From NCBI GenBank assembly GCA_015178975.1, contig WHVD01000120.1:62001-126000 (forward strand): a stretch of 64,000 nucleotides of DNA. Direction: 5' to 3'. The position numbers were made by a program, and so were the translations under genes. Origin of the DNA: Hysterangium stoloniferum (lineage: Eukaryota; Basidiomycota; Agaricomycetes; Hysterangiales; Hysterangiaceae). The notes under the pieces are model-generated. The model was not told the DNA's origin. It saw nothing but the letters and a program-made list of their open reading frames with translations, and did no database searches. Shown piece by piece: positions 21,524 through 32,070 of the stretch; positions within the stretch are counted from its first letter, which is position 1; every line of letters begins with the position of its first letter.

Positions 21524-23438
21524 CTAGTCACACGCCCGTCCGTTCTTCTTCAAAAGGGATAAGTAGTCTGTGTTGGAACTTGGTGAGACCCCTACAAACG
21601 GAGCCGCAAGCAGACAGACGAGTGATTGTGCTTCGCGCATCAAGCTCGTCACGAATATCTCCTCTTCGGGTAGATATACACTCCGCTCAAAACAGGCCAG
21701 GAAGTTGTGAAGGGCACGGATTGGGCTCTCCACTCGCACTGCCGTGCACGCAATTTCGGGGTCTGGAGATTGTGAAATTAACGACGATGAGCGCCTTATT
21801 AGCCTCGAGGTGAGATGAAACAATGCAGGGTCTGATTTTGGGTTCTGGATAAGTATTCTATAGCCGAATCATTTTGAGTCGACGGGCCCACGATGGTGTA
21901 ACTGTGGACTCACTGCAGGATTTTAACCCCAACGGACACAATGCCATTAATTCGATCAATGTTTTCTGTCATCAATGCGGTACCCTCAAATAATGCATTG
22001 ATTTCATTTACAATGCGTATACAAGCCATGGTGCGAGAATGGTCGGGATACGCAAATGAATAGATCTCGGTCTGTAAAACGTCAGGGGAGATATCCAATA
22101 GAGTTCCATAAATTCTGCAGAGAGAACGATCCTGTGTGAAACAGCGGGATAAAATCAATAATTGCTGGCGGATCAGCACCATGTGTCCAGGTCGGTTTCG
22201 ATCGTATCTGCATATTTTTCATTTCGGCCATTCTCCAACCACAGCAACGGTAAAACTTACGAGTTCATCCAGAACTTTAAATATTTATTAATGACATCGA
22301 GGTCCTCATGTGACAGGGACTGTGCATTATGCACATTCTGAATAATGGTGGAGAAACAGTGAGTAAGCATAGAATATTCTAAAGTAGTGAGGGTAGCAGC
22401 GGACGAGCTACAAAGATATTCGCCAATGTGTGATATGAATTTCGAGGAGACAGCATAGCAGTCGCCAGGAAGTTGCGACCCGATCAGGGTAGTGAAGAGC
22501 ACAGGAACCATTTTAGCTGACGCAGCCTTGATATACGTCATAAACTCGATTACGTGCGCCATCGATACTATGACTCTGCCAATCTTTATTTCTTTAATAG
22601 TACCAAATCGTAATATAAAGGCGGTATACGTCGTCGCGAGAAGCCATTTCGCTCGATATCGTATTATGCGTGGGTAAGCAGGTCTTCATTAAAGTGATTT
22701 CAGCATGCAATTAACGGTCTCCGTCAGAATTGAACATGCCTCAAAAGATCTACTCCCTCTTTGACTATTATGCTCAATTCTTGCACAGATACCTGTTTGT
22801 TAAGTAGTCTAGTCGCCTTCATTTCATTATACGTGTCCCTAACCCTATCCTCGAGCCTTTCCGCAACTTTCTCGTACTGATCCATACGCCAGGTGTAGAA
22901 CAAGCACTTTCCAACCAACATGGATATCTTGGCACCGTACAATAGCTTCGTCCCGATCCGCTCTAATGCCACACCACAAAGGTAACCGGGGCCGACTTCG
23001 ACTTCCGTTGGATTACGAATAACGGGTTCGGCCCAGCTAGTCATGGCATCTCTCTCAATGTCGGACATGCCTTGCTCAATCCCTGATGAATCCAGCAAGC
23101 CTTGCGGCGGTTCTACGCGAGTTGCAAAATCACGGCACTAAACGGAAAAAAAAGTCCAACACATGGGAGTTGATCCTCGAAACAAAAGATTAACATACCC
23201 GCTGTTGAACCCATGAATCAAGTGCGTCCTTGCTGATCGATATATGGTCGTTATGGCCAGGTCTGTGGTAACAGAGGCCGTGACCCTCTACATTACACGC
23301 CCATTGTCTCTGGAGTATGCCCCGAAAATGACTTTCGAGGACTTTGATCTTTTGAGATTCCAAGGAAGCAGGTGAGTTCAATGAGGGTAGCTCTTTGACA
23401 ATGTCTGGGTGACTGGGTACCAACTCGTGGTCAGACAT
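21524..23438 (-). CDS. MSDHE-family protein, copy C (best preserved)
   Basis: Unrecognised multi-exon gene. Exon 1 (23438-23199) starts MSDHELVPSHPD and contains WACNVEGHGLCYH and SISKDALDSWVQQ. It ends at GTATGT, and a 61-bp intron ends TTTAG. Exon 2 (from 23137) has GLLDSSGIEQGMSDIERDAM, RNPTEVEVGPGYLCGVALER and EGVDLLRHV. Exon 3 (about 22680-22261) has GSQLPGDCYAV and LSHEDLDVINKYLKFWM; an intron of 53 bp (GTAAGT...GCAG) follows. Exon 4 (22207 to about 21915) has LLDISPDVLQTEIYSFA and ENIDRINGIVSV. A last exon ends KKNGRACD at 21524. The exon 2/3 junction is doubtful because the donor seen in copies B and E (CTG/GTAA) and the acceptor are both altered here. An upstream in-frame ATG at 23513 is less conserved. 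Expected length is about 530 residues; no signal peptide is evident. Confidence 0.6.
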
Positions 23439-23528
23439 GGGGAACGTGAGATATAGACACGCGGCATGCCCAAAAAATGGGAAAGAGAACCGTTGACAAG
23501 GTTCATCAGACATTGTCTATTTTTGTGA

Positions 23529-23612
23529 GACACCACTTTAAATGTAGTTGGCACCACTTTGAATGGAGTTGACGCCACTTTGAATGGAGTTGACACCACT
23601 TTGAATGTAGTT
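23529..23612. repeat. 21-bp tandem repeat upstream of MSDHE copy C
   Basis: Four near-identical units (GACACCACTTTGAATGGAGTT) lie 90-180 bp upstream of the putative start codon. Copies E (about 37155-37180) and G (about 62524-62550) have a single unit at the equivalent position. The array therefore expanded in copy C or was lost in the others. Confidence 0.85.
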
Positions 23613-23764
23613 CAAATGGCCAATTACCGACGTACGAGAGTCATAAATATTATATGATAGCGTTATGACAACTGTGAATACAGAACACAAGACATTAATT
23701 ATAATTAACGAACTGAAAAAGAAAGAGCTGTGAAGTGTGTACAAACTGGTCTATGCTCTTTATC

Positions 23765-24055
23765 TCAAGAGTTCCGTACATATCGACAAGGGACTTTGAA
23801 ACAAAAATTCGTGGTCATGCAGATATCAGTGAGAGAACCTTTTCTTTCTACCCTTCTGCCGACATCACGCAAAGTTCCCGAGTGGTGCAGACGAGTTGTG
23901 CACCGTCCGCCGGACGGCTCCTGGAGATCCCCCCATTCTAGGAAGCCCTTGGACGTTGTGGAGCGTGTGGAGTATCCCAGAATAGGGTACCTCCTCCCGG
24001 ATGTCGTTATTTCCCCCATACGAGGCTTTGCCGAAACACCGATTCCTGATGCCAA
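23765..24055 (-). CDS. Epsilon module, copy C, unrecognised ORF
   Basis: A 96-codon minus-strand frame containing GGRCTTRLHHSGTLRDVGRR followed by VERKGSLTDICM. Copies E (about 36822-37034, SRYVGRRIERKRSLTDVCM) and G (about 62667-62879, SRYVGRRIERKGSLTDVC) carry the same motif immediately upstream of the MSDHE gene and on its strand. It may be the end of an upstream gene or a 5' exon of the MSDHE transcript. No known domain. Confidence 0.4.
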   Translation of the reverse strand: MASGIGVSAKPRMGEITTSGRRYPILGYSTRSTTSKGFLEWGDLQEPSGGRCTTRLHHSGTLRDVGRRVERKGSLTDICMTTNFCFKVPCRYVRNS

Positions 24056-24059
24056 GCTG

Positions 24060-24586
24060 ATGCGATCAAATGCTAAGTTGCCGGTGGTGTTTGGTTTGTT
24101 TGTTGTTGGTAAGCATTGTTCAAAGCACTTTTGGTCCCGTTTCCCACACCTCTCACAGCTGACACTGATATTCTACTTCTTGACCCTTTATTAAAGCTCA
24201 ATATAGAGCATATTCTGTGTGCCTCGATTCAACACACAACACATGCAGGGGACACTGGTGAGAAAATGTTTCTCAGTACCATCCTGGTCCGTGATCGTGT
24301 CACGACTGTGAGAAAAATGCTAGGTGAAGAAGCATGCAATGGATTCTCTATCGTGTTCTCTTCTCTGTGGCTGGCAAAAACAAGTACGCTTTTTTCATTT
24401 TCTCATATTTATGTCTTTTTAATGATCTAAAAGCTATTCAATAAATACGGCAATGCTGTGTGCCTCGAAATGGTACCTGTTGTGTGCGGAGGAATGATTC
24501 CTGTTGATGTGCCCCCGCGGATGCTGTGGTGTGCCCACGCACGCTGTGGTATGAGCGGCACGCGCTTGCATGGTACGTGTTGTGTG
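24060..24586 (+). other. Unassigned, with one exon-like ORF
   Basis: A plus-strand frame at 24116-24430 contains DTDILLLDPLLKLNIEHIL and GEKMFLSTILVRDRVTTV and looks codon-biased, with a possible GTACGC donor after LWLAK. Nothing is recognised. Confidence 0.3.
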
Positions 24587-24705
24587 CCCTGCGCGAGTGC
24601 GCACTCGGTCGTGCACGCGCTGTGTATCAGTGCGCATTCGGGTCGCACACGCACTGTGTATCAGTGCGCACTCGAGTTGCGCACGGACTGTGTATCAGTG
24701 CGCAC
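24587..24705. repeat. 34-bp minisatellite, very CpG-rich
   Basis: About three and a half units of a 33-34 bp repeat built on CTGTGTATCAGTGCGCAC, rich in GCGCAC. The unit length is not a multiple of three, so open frames across it are not taken as coding. Confidence 0.8.
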
Positions 24706-25039
24706 AACATGGACACATTGTTGAATAAGCCAGATCATGGAAAATAACAAATTGAATATATTTTATTTTAATTTTTCCAATTTATTTCATATATTAGTAC
24801 AAGAAATTTTACACCGTCTCTACTAAATACTTGTGAAAACACAAGAAATATGAACCTCTGAAATTTAATCTTATATTGATCGGATCAGCAGTCCGGTGAA
24901 TTTCATCGTAGTGGCAATCACTGAAAATTGATCGGCTAAGCCTTCGTATGGGGGAAATAAGGTCACCCCCTCCTCCCAGCGTTTAATACCGTTTTACTGA
25001 TGAACCCATACATGCCACTCACTCTTGTTTTTAATACAT
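24706..25039. other. No gene seen
   Basis: AT-rich sequence followed by a moderately CpG-rich stretch. No open frame, repeat end or RNA signal is recognised. Confidence 0.5.
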
Positions 25040-25262
25040 GTATATACTGCATCGCATAACTAAGATACATAGTGGTTAGGGGAAAATGTGCCTTAAAGGT
25101 AGGTAGAGAGGAGACAGGTATATAAGCAGCGGGTTTGGGGGGATGTCCGCAGTGCCACAGTGGCAGGAGGTAGGGAGGAAACAGTGGTAGTAGGTGCTGT
25201 AGAAGCTGTGGCCCATGATTGCCAGGATGATGCAGGTGTGACAAGGTGGGGAGATTAAATGT
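25040..25262 (-). mobile_element. Tad1-like LINE fragment, 3' end
   Basis: The minus strand encodes FYSTYYHCFLP and TSCHCGTADI, matching the C-terminal Cys/His region of the full LINE at 46822-52418 (GAYYQCFLP, SCPCGTEDI). Only this 3' piece is present, the usual 5'-truncated form. It adjoins a copia-like LTR at 25263. Confidence 0.65.
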
Positions 25263-25589
25263 TGTTAGAATATGTGATACGTGCTTAAGTCTAATCTCAT
25301 ATCTCATCTTGTGACTGTATAGATCCAACTGGTTCATAGTCATGTGATACTGTATATTTAGTTTAGTGTTCACTAGATCCGTAGCATGCCATCTTGCACA
25401 GACCAGTGCACAGACCATGTACATAGTATATAGTTAGTCTAGCTGAGGAGTAGGATCCTCATCTAGAAGCCTAGCAATATCACCAGTTTAATACCTACAC
25501 CACTCTACTCTTAGTGGCTACGCTCCCCAGTGTAGAGAGTTCTCACACTGTGATCTCCAGGCTTGTAGATTACCTCGATTACTCAAACA
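25263..25589. mobile_element. Solo LTR, probably copia-type
   Basis: A 327-bp sequence starting TGTTAGAATATG and ending ACTCAAACA, flanked by AATGT on both sides (25258-25262 and 25590-25594). It is unlike LTR families A-C in length and sequence and lacks their shared block. Short LTRs with this start are common in fungal copia elements, so copia is the preferred guess. Confidence 0.75.
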
Positions 25590-25911
25590 AATGTAATATA
25601 CTAAACAATCCTAAAAGGGTCTGAGGTGGCAAGTGAGACATGTAAAGGGAGATGGTGATGGGAGAGCAAATGGGACAGAGATAGAACAGAAGGCTAGAGG
25701 GTCAACTACTATAACAAAACAAGTGTCAGAGGTTGTAGTCCCATGTGACTCACTCCAACATGGGTGGGTATCTTATATATTGTATGTCATCTATGTTTAA
25801 ATTTATTGACAGTGGGTAACACCCATTTGAATGTTCCTTGTCAGATATGACTTCTGGTAACATCTGTAGAAGAACACCATCTGGTTAGTATTAAATGCTG
25901 AACAAAGGCCA

Positions 25912-26292
25912 TGTTATGATCTGCCCCCAAATAATTCCATATTCCAATATAATCTTCTTATCCCGGATATTTCAATATTCTGATATGACCCTGCCTCCAG
26001 AATACCATCAATTCCCAGACATTCTGAACTTCACCCTTGATCTGTATTTGGCAACTTGTCTGTTGACAACTATCCATTCATTTGCTTATTATATTCCCAA
26101 TTTGAAACTCCTATCCTAATCTGTCATATTGCAATTTGTAGTACATACAATTACCAGAAAGTCAATATTAGTTTCTGCACATTGTACTTATCTGATATCA
26201 ACTTAGTTAGCCTATTCTTCTCCTCTTTCTCTACACTCAATAATCAGAACTCTTTGGAACTCCAATTATCTGTAAGGTCCTCAGCACTTACA
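25912..26292 (+). mobile_element. Decayed Ty3-type LTR fragment
   Basis: Starts TGTTATGATCTGCC and includes TACATACAATTACCAGAAAGTC, comparable to the TACATACAATCCAGTCAGAAA of LTR family A. It ends near CAGCACTTACA. No target duplication is clear and CpG is almost absent, so it is old. Confidence 0.4.
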
Positions 26293-26587
26293 AGGCTATG
26301 ACTTGTGGGGGGCAAGCCCAAGCCCCCCACCACCCCCTAACTTTACTCTATATTAACAATTCTAAGCATTTATCAGAGCATGTGATCTAACTCAAAAACT
26401 TATTTAAATTTTATTAATTATTTATAATTCTATGTATGCTTGTATATACATTTTGAAATCATTAAACCTAAAAGACATATATAAGTCTGTGATGTATCCA
26501 GTCTATTTTCACAAATTTTCCCTTAATTTTCCAGAATTTGCTTTCTATTTCATTCAATTTATTTTACTTTATTTATTATTTCAAGAA
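26293..26587. other. No gene seen
   Basis: AT-rich sequence after a GGGGGGCAAGCCCAAGCCCCCC inverted motif (about 26309-26330). Nothing else is recognised. Confidence 0.4.
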
Positions 26588-27440
26588 TTGAAAATGGTTC
26601 TATGCTCTACACTGCCTTTGTTGGGTCACAACTTCCTGGTGACTGCTATGCTGTTGCCTTGAATTTCATATCACACCTTGGCGAATATCTCTATAGCCCA
26701 TCGACAGCCACTCTCACCACTTTAGATTGTTCTGTTATTCCTGACTGTTTCTCTACCACTATTCAGGAGGTGCATGATGCACAGCACCTGTCACTTGGGG
26801 AGTCCATGTCATTAAAAATATTTCAAATTCTGGATGAGGTCGTAGGTTTTACCATTCCTATTTTTGGAGAATGACTGAAATGATAAATATGCACATACAA
26901 TGTAAACCAACTGGACACATGAAACTGATTGACCTGCAAACATGGATTTTCTCCTTCTGTTTTATACAGGATCCTTGGCTCTGCAGCATTTATAGAACAC
27001 TATTGGATATTTCGCTTGACATTTTACAGACCAACATGGATTCAGCAGTGAGTCCAGTTACACCATCATGGACCTGTCATCTCAAAAATTATTTGGGTAT
27101 CAGAATAATAATTCACCACCTGAAATCAGACCCTTGATTATTTCTTGGCACTTTGAGGCTAATAAAGGGCTCATCGTCGTTAATTTCACAATCTCCAGAA
27201 CCAAAAATTGCATGCACAGCAGTGCAAGTGGATAGCCCAATCCCTTCTTTCCACAAGTTCCTGGACTTTTCTGAGAGGCTTCTCTATATGCCTGGGGAGG
27301 AGAGTTTGCCGAGGAGCTTGAGTATGTGGAAGAATTGGCAGTAGGGTTCAGTAGAAGTGTTGGAGAGTGTCTCAGCTGAAAATTACTTGCAGTGGTTAAA
27401 CTCAGAAAAAGATTCCACTTGTAATAAAGGGGATATTTCA
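26588..27440 (+). pseudogene. MSDHE-family copy D, decayed
   Basis: The plus strand retains exon 3 (GSQLPGDCYAVALNFISHLG, STTIQEVHDAQHLS), exon 4 (FCFIQDPWLCSIYRTLLDIS) and the last exon (KIACTAVQVDSPIPSFHKFL). CpGs of copy C are mostly TG or CA, the exon 4 end is deleted and frames are broken. The copy is cut at about 27440 by the mitochondrial-like insert and its downstream part reappears at 28350-28620. Confidence 0.7.
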
Positions 27441-27444
27441 TCCT

Positions 27445-28345
27445 TGATTTAATAAAGTGACAGTTAAAGCTCCTTTATTTGATGCTTTATCAGCATCTTT
27501 GACTGCTCAAAGCTCAAGAGTCAAGGCTTCACAACTCAAGTACAGTAAGAGGAGATAACAGGGGATTCATCTTTTACCATAAAAGATGAACAGATGATCT
27601 GTTTGTATCCTGATCTTTTACACATACCTTTATAATTTATATTTTTTTTACTGCAGTTTGAAAGACATAAGCTTGGGCTCCACCAGCATAAATTAAAATT
27701 TCTTAATTATATACAGTTAGCACCTCGGGATAGAATCAAACTACTCTCACTGCTTCTTTAGAGCGTAAAAGACAAGTTACTAATACATTAAAGTAAAGGG
27801 TTCTTATTTTACTTACTTAAATGGGTACACTTTATATTTATTTAAATAAAAAGGAGCCCCCACGCATTCATAATGATATTCTTTATGGTAATGCCATAGA
27901 GGCTTCTTCAATTATGCCTAAAAAATAAAAGTCATTTAAATATGAAGGTTTCACATTACCTAATACTGTGGCAGATAATGGACATATCTCTAATTCTATT
28001 TTAAAATATGGTCATAATAACTTTAGTGTAGTTATTTTATTCTAAATTAATTGGGCTAGAACTTACAACAGTTAGTATTTGTGACTTAGAGTTTAGGTCT
28101 TTAACAAATAGTTTGGTTAAACAAGTGCTGTAAAATCTTACCATCTACTTGTATTTAGTTTTTATTTTAAGATTTTAAAAGACTTTACTTATAAATGTAA
28201 CTTGTACACCTATTTTACAACAAATAATTAAGACAGAAAAAAAAAAAGTTCTACTACATTTCTATTTTTATTTTTTTGACTTGTCGATAATTATTAATTA
28301 TCTCAATTTTATCTAAAAAAGAAGCTAGAAAATCTAATAATATTT
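27445..28345. other. Probable mitochondrial DNA insert (NUMT)
   Basis: A sharply AT-rich block, unlike its neighbours. At about 27938-28042 the plus strand has FKYEGFTLPNTVADNGH and then ILKYGHNNFSVVIL, which resembles the C-terminal side of GIY-YIG homing endonuclease domains found in fungal mitochondrial introns. A tRNA-like, structured stretch occurs near 27710-27780 but is not canonical. It lies between two parts of MSDHE copy D, so it was inserted after that copy formed. Confidence 0.5.
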
Positions 28346-28349
28346 GAGT

Positions 28350-28620
28350 CATTATTATGTTGCAAAATCCCAAAACCTGGTCAGGTCTGTTGGCCAGAGT
28401 CAGTGTCAGGTTACCCAATCCTGAGCTGGCATCCAGTGCTTGTTCATGGTGTACCCAAGCATCAGGCTTGTGGCTCTCTGCCTATCATCCCGCACAGCTT
28501 GCCACAAGGTTACACAAGTGTCACACAGCCAGTGACCATGTCACACAGCCAGTGACCATGTCACACAGCCAGTGACCATGTCACACACCCAGATCCAGCT
28601 GCCCAGGCAGCCTGACTAAG
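28350..28620 (+). pseudogene. MSDHE copy D, downstream remnant with 20-bp repeat
   Basis: Resembles 53300-53420 of copy F (the PNPELASSACSWCTQASG frame versus the TGAGCTGGCGTCC...ACCCAGGTGTCAGGC region), so it is the continuation of copy D beyond the NUMT. It ends with three perfect tandem units of TCACACAGCCAGTGACCATG (28521-28580) and a partial fourth. Confidence 0.55.
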
Positions 28621-28836
28621 ATCTGCATGGGCTATAGGAAAGTGCCATACAGGTGTCGCACTACCATGCAAGTGCTACAACATGTTTCTTTTTTCAAAAT
28701 ACTTCATCAAATTTGAATTGAAAATTACCAAAATAAAATTATATTTGAATGACATGGGTTCTAGGTTTACATGAAAAATTTGCATGTTGTGGCAGTTACC
28801 TTCCTAATTAGGAAGTGTGGCAACACTGAAAGAACT

Positions 28837-28941
28837 GTACTTGTGGATAAGAGGCTCTAAAAAATGTCAAATACTATGTGTGAAATGCTCTATATTGTGT
28901 TATATGCTCTTAAAAGTGAATATTATATACAAAAAACTTTG
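28837..28941. repeat. Direct repeat, left copy
   Basis: About 105 bp, repeated in the same orientation at 29654-29757 (shared AAATGCTCTATATTGTGTTA). The pair brackets about 710 bp whose left edge is the TTAGGG tract. No coding. Confidence 0.7.
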
Positions 28942-28944
28942 TTA

Positions 28945-28963
28945 TTAGGGGTTAGGGTTAGGG
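28945..28963. repeat. Short interstitial telomere-like tract
   Basis: Three TTAGGG units with one extra G. It lies at the edge of a direct repeat, far from any visible chromosome end. Confidence 0.8.
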
Positions 28964-29653
28964 TTTACCATACCTCCATGTCCTTTCATAATTCACCCTG
29001 GGTCATTTTCTGAGTATTCTTTTAGGCTGCCTCTGGAACATAGCTCCTCACCCATTCACTCTGCTCCGTACTTCTGAGCTAATCAGAATTTTGGTCTATT
29101 TAGAGGCAAATGTGAAACTCTTGAGTGTCTGGTTCACTGCATTCACTAAACCCATATTAGATGAAAGTATGAGCATCAGATTTTGAAATTGATATTGAAA
29201 TACCTGATATTCAGTCTCTTCTGGTTCAGGAATGTCATATTCATTCCAAGAGTAAGGAATAAAAGCATATGGACTCCACTATTTCCAATCTCATATCACT
29301 GTGGACAAACTGGTGATGGCAATGAGGAGGTAGCTCAGGGGTTTACCAATGACTGCATTCACTATGATCAATATCATTATTGGTCTATATTGGTTGTCAA
29401 TGTGAAGAAAGGGTTAGTAACCTTGGAAATAATCCATTCATTTGTGATGAATGTGATATGAGTCAGATTCAACTCTCATTGTGACCTCAATCAGAACTGT
29501 ATGTGAACTTGTTTTGATGTTTGGATAACCTCTTACATATTAAAATAACTTGTCTGTCTATATATAGATGTAGAAATAGTATTTGCAATCCAATCTGAAT
29601 ATGGTATTATAAAACCACCATTCCCTTTCTATTTTGGCACATTTAATAACAAC
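28964..29653. other. Unassigned sequence between direct repeats
   Basis: CpG-poor. One plus-strand frame of 92 codons (29183-29461) has no recognisable motif and is not called as a gene. Nothing else seen. Confidence 0.35.
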
Positions 29654-29757
29654 TTTACTTATGGATGACAGAGACTCTAAAAATTGTCAAATATTATGTG
29701 TGAAATGCTCTATATTGTGTTATATGCTCTTAAAATGCAAATCATATATACAGAAAC
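29654..29757. repeat. Direct repeat, right copy
   Basis: Second copy of 28837-28941, ending exactly where the inverted family B LTR begins at 29758. Confidence 0.7.
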
Positions 29758-30056
29758 TGTTAAGAACAGAAAACTGACTAAGGTCAGTGAACCGACAGGG
29801 ACCGAATGGAAGGACTTTGCTTCAGCTTATGTGCTACACCCTCACAAGTTACCATCGGGTGTCCTTAAATTTCGGGTGGGCAATTACTAGTCCTATCAAA
29901 TAACCTCATGGTAAATCACTGATCGGAAACTGAAGGACCAGTTGGAGAGGGTCAGAGTCGGAGAGTGGGATATTCAGAGTGAGACTAAGAGGGAGGTATA
30001 CAAGTGTTCTGAGTCAATATTCTGATTACTTTGTAGCTACATTTTAGTTGGTCTTA

Positions 30057-31659
30057 CAGTGACTTACAAAATGTATCCAATGTTTTGTAGTTTCAGCTTA
30101 TATATGCTATATCCCAGTAGATAAAATAGTAGAAATCACCACAATATTTGTGAACATGACCTATCATGTATATATGTATATGGTAGAACTATATTATGTA
30201 ATATCCATATATGGAAACACTATGAATATTTTAATGGAGAGGGTTCATTGGATACATTGTGTAACTGACAGGTTCTAGCATGAAAACCATGTGCCTATGT
30301 TGATTGTTTGCAGTTGTTTATGTTTTTCAACATGTCATGTGATCATTCTATACTACAGTATAAGTAGAAGGGCTTTCTCAGCTAAGATTCCCTCAATTCT
30401 AACTATGCATCCCCTTTCCACTGCTGCCCAGTATGAGATCCTTTTTCTACTTAATGCTGGCCATTCTGCCAGACATATTTCAGTTTCTACTGGCTATAGC
30501 TATGCTACTATCTCTAGAATTTGTTCTAAACACTGTTCCCACCTTTCTAAGTCCTCTGGTGGTCACCCTTCCAAACTCTCCACAGCCAACATCCATTTTG
30601 CACAACACCTTATCAGCTCTGGAAAGGCTGATACAGCTGTAGATGCAACAAAGCCAATTTGCACTATCACCAACCAGTCACTCAATCCTCAAACAGTGCA
30701 TCGTGGACTCAAGGCAGCTGGGATGAAGCCTGTGATAAAGAAGAAAAGGCCTCTTCTTTCTAAGAGGCATAGAAAGGAGAGGATGGATTTTGCTTTGGCA
30801 CATCAGGATTGGACTGTGGAGGATTGGAAGAAGGTGGTGTGGTCTGATGAGACCAAAATTAATAGGCTGGGGTCAGATGGCAGGAAGTGGGTGTGGAAAA
30901 AGGCAGGGGAGGGCTTGAGTGACAGGCTGGTTGAGGGAACCCTGAAGTTTGGTGGTGGATCTTTAATGGTTTGGGGGTGCATGCTGTGGGAGGGGGTTGG
31001 GTATGCATGCAAGATTGATGGAAGGGTGGATGGGGATCTCTACATCCAGATTCTGGAGGATGACCTGCAAGCCAGTCTTAAGGACTATGGTAAATCTGCC
31101 AATGGTATCATCTTCCAGCAGGACAATGACCCCAAGCATACCTGTAAGAAGGCCCAGAATTGGTTCCAAGAAAATGGTTTCAGGGTTCTCTCATGGCCAG
31201 CAGTCTCCTGACTTGAATCCCATTGAACACCTATGGAATCACCTGAAGAGGAGGTTGGCAGGGTATGAGAATGCACCCCAGGGGATGGAAGAGTTGTGGG
31301 AGAGGGTGGTGGATGAATGGTACAAAGATTGATGAAAAGGTGTGTCAGGATTTGATTGAAAGTATGCCTAGGAGGGTTTCAGATATATTAAAGGCGAAGG
31401 GTGGCTACACTAAGTACTAAATACTAGTAATTTCCTGCCTAAATGTGTCAGTTACAAAACGTATCCAATGAACCCTCTCCATTGAAATATTCATAGTGTT
31501 TCCATATATGGATATTACATAATATAGTTCTACCATATAGATATATACATGATAGGTCATGTTCACAAATATTTTGGTGATTTCTACTATTTTATCTACT
31601 GGGATATAGCATATATAAGCTGAAACTACAAAACATTGGATATGTTTTGTAAGTCACTG
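30057..31659 (+). mobile_element. Tc1/mariner element, nearly intact and young
   Basis: Terminal repeats of about 214 bp (30057-30270 and 31446-31659) are almost identical and begin CAGTGACTTACAAAA. TA flanks both ends (30055-30056 and 31660-31661). The outer CATTG-containing motif is repeated in inverse form at the inner end of each repeat (TTCATTGGATAC), a two-site arrangement as in long-IR Tc1 elements. One transposase lies inside. Confidence 0.9.
30405..31420 (+). pseudogene. Tc1-type DDE transposase with two frameshifts
   Basis: Start ATG 30405 (MHPLSTAAQYEIL) opens an HTH region (HISVSTGYSYATISRIC), followed by the second HTH (NQSLNPQTVHRGLKAAGMKP). Catalytic blocks: WSDETKINRLGSDG, QQDNDPKHTCKKA and SPDLNPIEHLW, a DD34E layout. 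The frame shifts once near 31190 (before SPDLNPIE, apparent loss of two bases) and once near 31317 (apparent gain of one base), with the expected C-terminus ending AKGGYTKY at 31420. An upstream in-frame extension to 30291 is probably not used because it overlaps leader sequence. Normal length is about 340 residues. As a plain DNA transposon copy it is close to intact but not functional as it stands. Confidence 0.85.
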
Positions 31660-32070
31660 TAAATACTAGTTATCGGCATCTGGAAATACTAATTAAGGTA
31701 AGAGTGGGAATGTCCAATAGTGACAAATAAACTTGACTAGGAACCAGAAGGTTACAATAAGGTCGGAAGCTGTGATTAGCCAAGAGCGGTATTACAAGAA
31801 AAGGAAATAGTCTAAAGCTACAAAGTATATACGGGCATACATATGTGAAACATAGAGTAGAATGGATCATCATAATAAAAGGGGACATATCATAACCAGA
31901 TGGCATGAGTATAACTTGACAGGGGCGTAAATGGTGTTTGATTGCCGTGAAGGTATATGTCAGTGTCGGTATGCCAACAGTTTCTGATATGGTGACTTGA
32001 CTGGCATAGGCAGGCAATAATAACATTGGGGACTGTCAGGTTGTGACAGGGTTATGACATGGTTGTAACA

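Larger units (their letters stand above)
29758..32070 (-). mobile_element. LTR family B, inverted, carrying a Tc1 element
   Basis: Left edge TGTTAAGAACAG, right edge GGTTGTAACA. Without the Tc1 insert (30057-31659) it is about 700 bp, like 16537-17274. The sequence to the right (GTATCCCCCCATTTGG) reads on the minus strand as a purine-rich tract directly before the LTR, so this looks like the 3' LTR of a minus-strand element and not a solo LTR. Confidence 0.75.

Noticed and set aside
24458-24747. Two plus-strand frames of 73-88 codons
   Set aside because: They run through a 34-bp tandem repeat and change frame with each unit.
27710-27780. Mitochondrial tRNA gene
   Set aside because: Some pairing is visible but no standard cloverleaf or anticodon could be drawn, so it is mentioned only within the NUMT entry.
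28521-28590. CRISPR-like array
   Set aside because: The 20-bp units are contiguous without spacers; it is a simple tandem repeat in a eukaryotic context.
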